Assembly: GCF_011758745.1 (NCBI RefSeq)
Contig: NZ_JAANOV010000001.1
Location: forward strand, 1,674,001 to 1,738,000
Reading direction: 5' to 3'
DNA length: 64,000 nucleotides
Source: Amycolatopsis granulosa
Lineage (GTDB): Bacteria > Actinomycetota > Actinomycetes > Mycobacteriales > Pseudonocardiaceae
Position numbers and translations under genes: made by a program. The notes under the pieces were generated by a model. The model worked only from the letters and a program-made list of their open reading frames with translations, did not search any database and was not told the DNA's origin. Every line of letters begins with the position of its first letter. Within the stretch, counting starts at the first letter, position 1. Of this stretch, positions 60,274 to 64,000 are shown piece after piece.

Positions 60274-61143
60274 TCAGAACCGGGAAATGATCTCGTCGGC
60301 GAACCTGCGGATGGCGTCCTTCTTGGGTCCGGCCGGATCGCCGAACCCGATGCCCTCGAAGACCCACGGCTGCGTGATGATGTCGGTGACCCCGATCTCG
60401 CCCTGCTCGCGGTACCCGTCCAGCCCGAACCTGTCGACGCACACCGCCTGGATCTCGAACGGTTCCCGCTCCCGCCCGTACTCCGCGCGCAACTCCGACA
60501 GCCGCGCGATCGTGGTGCGCAGGTCGTCGAACTTCATCATCGCCGAGGACCAGCCGTCACCGGCGCGCGCCGCACGCTGCAACGCCACCTCGGTGTGGCC
60601 GCCGATGTAGAACGGGACGCGCTTCGACGGCGCGGGGCTCATCTGCAGCTTGTCGAAGTCGAAGAACTTCCCGTGGTATTCGACCATCCCGCCGCCGAGG
60701 ATGAGCCGCAGCACCTCGATGGCCTCGTCCACGCGCTTGCCCCGGTTCGCGTACGGCGCACCGCACCATTCGAACTCCTCGGGTGACCAGCCGACACCCA
60801 GCCCCAGCCCGAACCGGTTGCCGGACAGCACCGCGACCGACCCGACCTGCCGCGCGAGCAGCACCGGGTTGCGGGACCCGAGCTTGAGCACCGACGTGTA
60901 GAACTCGATCCGCTCGGTCACCGCGGCCATCGTCGCCACCGCCACGAGCGGGTCCGCCCACGGCGTGTCCGCGGTCCAGAACCGGCTGCCGTCCGGGGTA
61001 TACGGATACTCCGCGGACACGTGTTCGGAGTAGAACAACGAGTCCGGCAGCGCGATCGCGGAGAAGCCGCATTCCTCCGCGGTGCGCGCGAGCTCGGTGA
61101 ACTGGTCGAGGGGGTTCATCGCGACCGAGAGCGTGAACTTCAT
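60274..61143 (-). CDS. LLM-class F420-dependent oxidoreductase (TIGR03619-like)
   Basis: This 289-residue TIM-barrel oxidoreductase contains FTLSVAMNPLDQFTELARTA at the start and GFSAIALPDSLFYSE. RIEFYTSVLKLGSRNPVLLARQVGSVAVLSGNRFGLGLGVGWSPEE contains the conserved family core and is split here only for description. YIGGHTEVALQRAARAGDGW completes the barrel. The TIGR03619 group and F420 use are inferred. The start at 61143 follows a minus-strand TATAGT by eight bases. The operator at 61154 overlaps that -10. It is followed by a SnoaL-like gene. Confidence 0.82.
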   Translation of the reverse strand: MKFTLSVAMNPLDQFTELARTAEECGFSAIALPDSLFYSEHVSAEYPYTPDGSRFWTADTPWADPLVAVATMAAVTERIEFYTSVLKLGSRNPVLLARQVGSVAVLSGNRFGLGLGVGWSPEEFEWCGAPYANRGKRVDEAIEVLRLILGGGMVEYHGKFFDFDKLQMSPAPSKRVPFYIGGHTEVALQRAARAGDGWSSAMMKFDDLRTTIARLSELRAEYGREREPFEIQAVCVDRFGLDGYREQGEIGVTDIITQPWVFEGIGFGDPAGPKKDAIRRFADEIISRF

Positions 61144-61151
61144 CCCCCGAG

Positions 61152-61167
61152 ACTATAACGTGTTCTA
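61152..61167. promoter_or_regulatory. LLM promoter with TnnAACnnGTTnnA operator
   Basis: Minus-strand -10 TATAGT (61152-61157) is overlapped by TATAACGTGTTCTA (61154-61167). This matches TNNAACNNGTTNNA exactly, the published consensus for the KstR-type TetR repressors of steroid catabolism. The last bases include the stop codon of the upstream hydrolase gene. Confidence 0.55.
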
Positions 61168-61911
61168 GTTTTCGTCGAGTTCGGTGGATCGCTCCGTGAC
61201 CGGCAGGCACTCGGCGAGCACGTCCAGGACGTCGCGCCAGGCTCGCTGCGCGTGCCGCGGGTGGTGGCCGACGCCGGGGACCACCGGCTGGTCGACGGGC
61301 GGGTGGTGGAAGGCGTGCAGAGCGCCGCCATAGGTGACCAGACGCCAGTCGACGCCGGCGTCCTGCATCTCGGCGGCGAACGCCTCGCGCTGCGCCGGCG
61401 CCATGATCGGGTCTTCCGAGCCGACCCCGGCCCACACCGGGCAGCGAATGCGCGCCGCCTCGCCCGGCCGCCCCGTGGTCGTCGCGTTGACCGTCGCGAT
61501 CGCCCGCAGGTCGACGCCGTCGCGCCCGAGTTCCAGCCCGATGGCGCCGCCGGTGCCGTAGCCGATGGCGGCGACCCGGCCGGGGTCGGTCCGTGGTTCG
61601 GCGCACAGCACCTTCAGCGCCGCATGACCGATGTCGCGCATCCGCTCCGGGTCCGCGAGCAGCGGCATGCACCGGGCCAGCATCTCCTCCGGGTCGGCCA
61701 GATAGCGCCCGCCGTGGATGTCGAAGGCCAGCGCCACGTATCCCAGCTCGGCGAGCGCATCGGCGCGGCGGCGCTCGACGTCGCTGAGCCCCGGTCCCTC
61801 CGGCCCGACCAGGACCGCGGGCCTGCGACCGGTACCGGCCGGGAGCGCGAGGTGCCCGATCATCGTCAGGCCGTCGGCCGGGTACTCGACCGTGCGGGTG
61901 GCAATCGTCAT
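61165..61911 (-). CDS. Dienelactone-hydrolase-like protein, nucleophile missing
   Basis: This 248-residue alpha/beta-hydrolase is of the DLH family. The oxyanion-side GPEGPGLSDVERRRADALAELGYVALAFD and the late residues Asp in VGSEDPIMAP and His in GGALHAFHHPP are all present. The nucleophile elbow reads AIGYGTGGAIG, where the Cys or Ser of G-Y-C-F-G-G is Gly. This suggests a non-hydrolytic protein or a changed mechanism. The ATG follows TACCGT by eight bases. It is upstream of the LLM-SnoaL pair with only 21 bases between, but those have their own promoter. Confidence 0.78.
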   Translation of the reverse strand: MTIATRTVEYPADGLTMIGHLALPAGTGRRPAVLVGPEGPGLSDVERRRADALAELGYVALAFDIHGGRYLADPEEMLARCMPLLADPERMRDIGHAALKVLCAEPRTDPGRVAAIGYGTGGAIGLELGRDGVDLRAIATVNATTTGRPGEAARIRCPVWAGVGSEDPIMAPAQREAFAAEMQDAGVDWRLVTYGGALHAFHHPPVDQPVVPGVGHHPRHAQRAWRDVLDVLAECLPVTERSTELDEN

Positions 61912-62036
61912 GAGTCCCGACGGTAGTGATCGCCGGGCACGGCAGGGCGGGTGTTCGCCGCGGGCGGAACGCCGGGAACCATCGCGACGGCGTCCGCGTT
62001 GTCCGGTTCAAGGAACCGAACTACCAGGAGTGAGCC

Positions 62037-62849
62037 ATGGGCACCGCGATCACCGTGATCGTGCTCCTCGTCCTCGTCGTCGGCGGCATCGCCTACTTCG
62101 CCAAGGGCCAGGCCAAGACGCGGCAGCGTCAGCTCGACGACGCCAAGGCCGACGCCCGGCGCCTGGTGGAGCGCCTGGGCGGCCAGGTGCTCAACCTCGT
62201 GGGGTCGAACGAGCCGGCGAAGCAGGCGCTGGCGGACGCGTCCGAGCGGTACAACGCGGCGGGCTCACAGCTGGAGCAGGCGCGGACGGCCGAGCAGGCC
62301 AAACTGGTCAAGGAGACCGCGCTGGAGGGCCTCTACTACGTGCGCGCGGCGCGTGAGGCGATGGGCATGGACCCGGGGCCCAAGCTGCCCGAGGAGGTCG
62401 AGCGCGAGCGCGCCGGCAAGGTCACCGAGGAACGCAGCGTCGACGTCGAAGGGCGCCGCCTGCACGCCTCGCCCCAGCCGGGCGACGAGACGCCCTACTA
62501 CTACCCGGGCGGACGCGTGGCCGGGCGGCCGGTGCCACAGGGGTGGTACAGCGAGCCGTGGTGGAAGCCGGCGCTGGTCGCGGGCGCCTGGGGGCTGGGC
62601 TCGGCGCTGCTGTTCAGCGCGATGTTCAGTGGCATGTCGGGTATCGCGAGCGCCGCGGCCTGGGAGTCCGGTTACGACGCCGGCCAGGAGGACGCGGGCG
62701 GCGACTTCGGCGACGGCGGTGACCCGGGTGATCAGGGCTTCGACGGCGGCGGGGACTTCGCCGGGTACGACGGCGGCGGCTTCGACGGAGGCGGGGACTT
62801 CGGCGGGTTCGACGGCGGCGGGGATTTCGGCGGCGGCTTCGACATCTGA
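62037..62849 (+). CDS. Membrane protein with Gly/Asp/Phe-rich tail (DUF1542-like)
   Basis: This 270-residue protein has an N-terminal TM (ITVIVLLVLVVGGIAYF) and a long charged helical region (KADARRLVERLGGQVLNLVG, then QALADASERYNAAGSQLEQA). A second hydrophobic stretch lies near 185-210 (ALVAGAWGLGSALLFSAMFSG). The last 50 residues are built of DGGGDFGGF-type repeats. The actinobacterial proteins with this layout are often labelled DUF1542, which I take as a guide only. AGGAGTGA lies just before the ATG. The glycine-rich end resembles the tails of YbbN/TPM-type envelope proteins. The function is unknown. Confidence 0.65.
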   Translation: MGTAITVIVLLVLVVGGIAYFAKGQAKTRQRQLDDAKADARRLVERLGGQVLNLVGSNEPAKQALADASERYNAAGSQLEQARTAEQAKLVKETALEGLYYVRAAREAMGMDPGPKLPEEVERERAGKVTEERSVDVEGRRLHASPQPGDETPYYYPGGRVAGRPVPQGWYSEPWWKPALVAGAWGLGSALLFSAMFSGMSGIASAAAWESGYDAGQEDAGGDFGDGGDPGDQGFDGGGDFAGYDGGGFDGGGDFGGFDGGGDFGGGFDI

Positions 62850-62863
62850 CGCGTCAGCGAACA

Positions 62864-62890
62864 GCGGGCCGGGCACCCCGCCCGGCCCGC
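62864..62890 (+). terminator. Terminator after membrane protein gene
   Basis: GCGGGCCGGGC (62864-62874) and GCCCGGCCCGC (62880-62890) form a perfect 11-bp stem with a five-base loop. It also ends nei from the other side. Confidence 0.75.
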
Positions 62891-62894
62891 CGCG

Positions 62895-63704
62895 TCACGC
62901 CGCCTGGCAGACGGGGCACCAGTAGAGGTTCCGCCCGGCCAGCTCGCTGTGGGCGATCGGCGTGCCGCACACCAGGCAGGGCTGTCCGGTGCGCCGGTAG
63001 ACGTAGACCTCGCCGCCGTGCCGGTCCTGCCGCGGCGCACGGCCGGTGACCTCGGGCAGGTGCTCGTCGTCGACGGTGTCGATGCGGCCGATCCGCACGC
63101 CCTTGCGCATCAGGGCGACGAGATCCGCCCACATCGCCTTCCACTGCACGGAGTCCACCGCACGGCCGGGCACCATCGGGTGGATCCGGTGCCGGAACAG
63201 GACTTCCGCGCGGTACACGTTGCCCACCCCCGAGATCACCGACTGGTTCATCAGCAGCGCGGCGATCGAGGTGCGGGACGCGGAGATCCGTTGCCACGCC
63301 TCGTCCGGGCGGGCGTCGCGGCGCAGCGGGTCCGGCCCGAGCCGCGCCGCGATGGCCTCGACCTCGCCCGGGGTCAGCAGCTCGCAGCGGGTGGGGCCGC
63401 GCAGGTCCGTCCAATGTGTCCGGCCGGAGAACCGCAGCCGGACCTGCCCGACCGGCGGCGTTTCCGGCAGCTTCGCCTCGGTGAACGTGCCGTACAGTCC
63501 CAAGTGGACGTGTACGGATCCGATCGCGCCGAAGTCGTGGAACAGGTGCTTGCCGTACGCCTCGGCGCGGAGCATGACCTGACCGTCCAGAAGGGCCGCT
63601 TCGCGTGCGAAGCGGCCCTGCGGACTCGATACGCCGACCGGCGCGCCCGCGTAGCGCCGCTGGTGCAGGCGGGCGAGCCGGTGGAGGGTATGCCCTTCGG
63701 GCAT
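62895..63704 (-). CDS. nei: Fpg/Nei-family DNA glycosylase
   Basis: Nei removes oxidised pyrimidines from DNA. The 269-residue protein begins PEGHTLHRLARLHQRRYAG, with Pro2 and Glu3 as catalytic residues after Met removal, and has the Lys of AYGKHLFHDFG. The H2TH region includes MNQSVISGVGNVYRAEVLFR. A C-terminal zinc finger (QPCLVCG then YWCPVCQ) is present. The MPEGHTL start is the Nei1 type. The ATG overlaps the rpiB stop as ATGA, so the two are coupled, as in M. tuberculosis. Confidence 0.95.
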   Translation of the reverse strand: MPEGHTLHRLARLHQRRYAGAPVGVSSPQGRFAREAALLDGQVMLRAEAYGKHLFHDFGAIGSVHVHLGLYGTFTEAKLPETPPVGQVRLRFSGRTHWTDLRGPTRCELLTPGEVEAIAARLGPDPLRRDARPDEAWQRISASRTSIAALLMNQSVISGVGNVYRAEVLFRHRIHPMVPGRAVDSVQWKAMWADLVALMRKGVRIGRIDTVDDEHLPEVTGRAPRQDRHGGEVYVYRRTGQPCLVCGTPIAHSELAGRNLYWCPVCQAA

Positions 63705-64000
63705 CAGCGGGGCAGCGGCGGCGGGGTGCCGGTGCGCTCGTAGTCGAGCATCTGCTGGATCCGGCGGACGTGCCGCTCGTCCTCGGACGGCGGGGTCGAC
63801 AGGAACGCGTCGACGATCGCGGTGGCCTCGTCGACGGTGTGCATGCGGGCGCCGATGCCGATCAGCTGCGCGTGGTTGTGCTGGCGGGCCAGCTCGGCGA
63901 TCTCCGGCTTCCAGGCCAGCGCGGCCCGGGCGCCCGCCACCTTGTTCGCGGCGATCTGTTCACCGTTGCCCGAACCGCCGATGACGATGCCCAGGCTGCC
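63704..64000 (-). CDS. rpiB: Ribose-5-phosphate isomerase B, 3' part
   Basis: RpiB interconverts ribulose-5-phosphate and ribose-5-phosphate. Only the C-terminal 98 residues are in the window; the gene runs past its end. The visible part begins GSLGIVIGGSGNGEQIAANK with the RpiB GGSGNGE signature, and continues CWN-type residues NHAQLIGIGARMHTVDEA as in the actinobacterial enzyme. The stop overlaps the nei start. The 5' end lies beyond base 64000. Confidence 0.95.
   Translation of the reverse strand, partial: GSLGIVIGGSGNGEQIAANKVAGARAALAWKPEIAELARQHNHAQLIGIGARMHTVDEATAIVDAFLSTPPSEDERHVRRIQQMLDYERTGTPPPLPR

Overview
The window is a high-GC actinobacterial chromosome segment, most likely from the Pseudonocardiales and Amycolatopsis-like. 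This rests on the roughly 70% GC content, frequent GTG and TTG starts, TANNNT -10 boxes placed 6-8 bases before many start codons (leaderless promoters), F420-type luciferase-like oxidoreductases and paired clpP1/clpP2 genes. It also rests on a housekeeping gene order that parallels the Mycobacterium tuberculosis proB-obg-rpmA-rplU-rne-ndk-folC-valS-clpX-clpP2-clpP1-tig-nei-rpiB block. The organism name is an inference; the genus cannot be read directly from these bases.

Layout. Bases 1-1142 hold the 3' end of an actinobacterial RecQ helicase and then about 1 kb of non-coding DNA built largely of degenerate 15-16 bp repeats. From 1.1 to 9.2 kb come an MHS-type transporter and, on the minus strand, rne, rplU, rpmA, obg and proB. 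From 9.6 to 15.6 kb are a secreted subtilase, ndk, a Tat-exported PhoD-like phosphatase, a DUF4260 gene behind a strong operator-covered promoter, DUF4233 and folC. From 15.6 to 23.8 kb is a mixed metabolic region: methyltransferase, amidase/acyl-CoA dehydrogenase operon, SGNH esterase, an acyl-CoA ligase with an anti-sigma-like ATPase, a PucR regulator and a DinB-like protein. valS covers 23.9-26.5 kb. From 26.7 to 35.5 kb are small regulator/enzyme pairs (MarR-MFS, MarR/YceI, GntR/VOC-SDR, fdhD, an F420-type oxidoreductase, a Tat-exported esterase). clpX, clpP2, clpP1 and tig run from 35.5 to 39.8 kb.

From 40 to 57.5 kb is an accessory stretch. It holds a desaturase/FNR fusion, a flavin oxidoreductase with a divergent XRE-cupin regulator, an orphan histidine kinase with a glycosyltransferase, a PP2C phosphatase followed by a YbjN-like gene broken by an in-frame TAG, a cellobiose (ceb)-type ABC/GH1 cluster with its LacI repressor and two perfect or near-perfect operators, an aldehyde dehydrogenase, DUF1360, GNAT and a Ser/Thr kinase. 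From 57.5 to 64 kb are a LigD-type polymerase domain, tRNA-Pro and tRNA-Gly, the scar of an element that integrated into the tRNA-Gly 3' end, a P-loop kinase, a possible KstR-like controlled oxidoreductase/SnoaL pair, a dienelactone-hydrolase-like gene, a membrane protein with a Gly/Asp/Phe-rich tail, nei and a partial rpiB.

How parts work together: rplU-rpmA-obg-proB and rpiB-nei show overlapping or close coupling. ClpX with ClpP1/ClpP2 forms the caseinolytic protease, and tig supplies the ribosome-bound chaperone. The ceb-like genes form a complete disaccharide uptake and hydrolysis unit, except for the ATPase, which is normally a shared MsiK-type protein encoded elsewhere. The most unusual observations are the tRNA-Gly attachment-site scar, the 11-bp direct repeats shared by the kinase and phosphatase promoters, the degenerate N-box of that kinase, the in-frame amber codon in the YbjN-like gene, the desaturase-reductase fusion without an iron-sulfur domain, and a two-palindrome operator with no local regulator.
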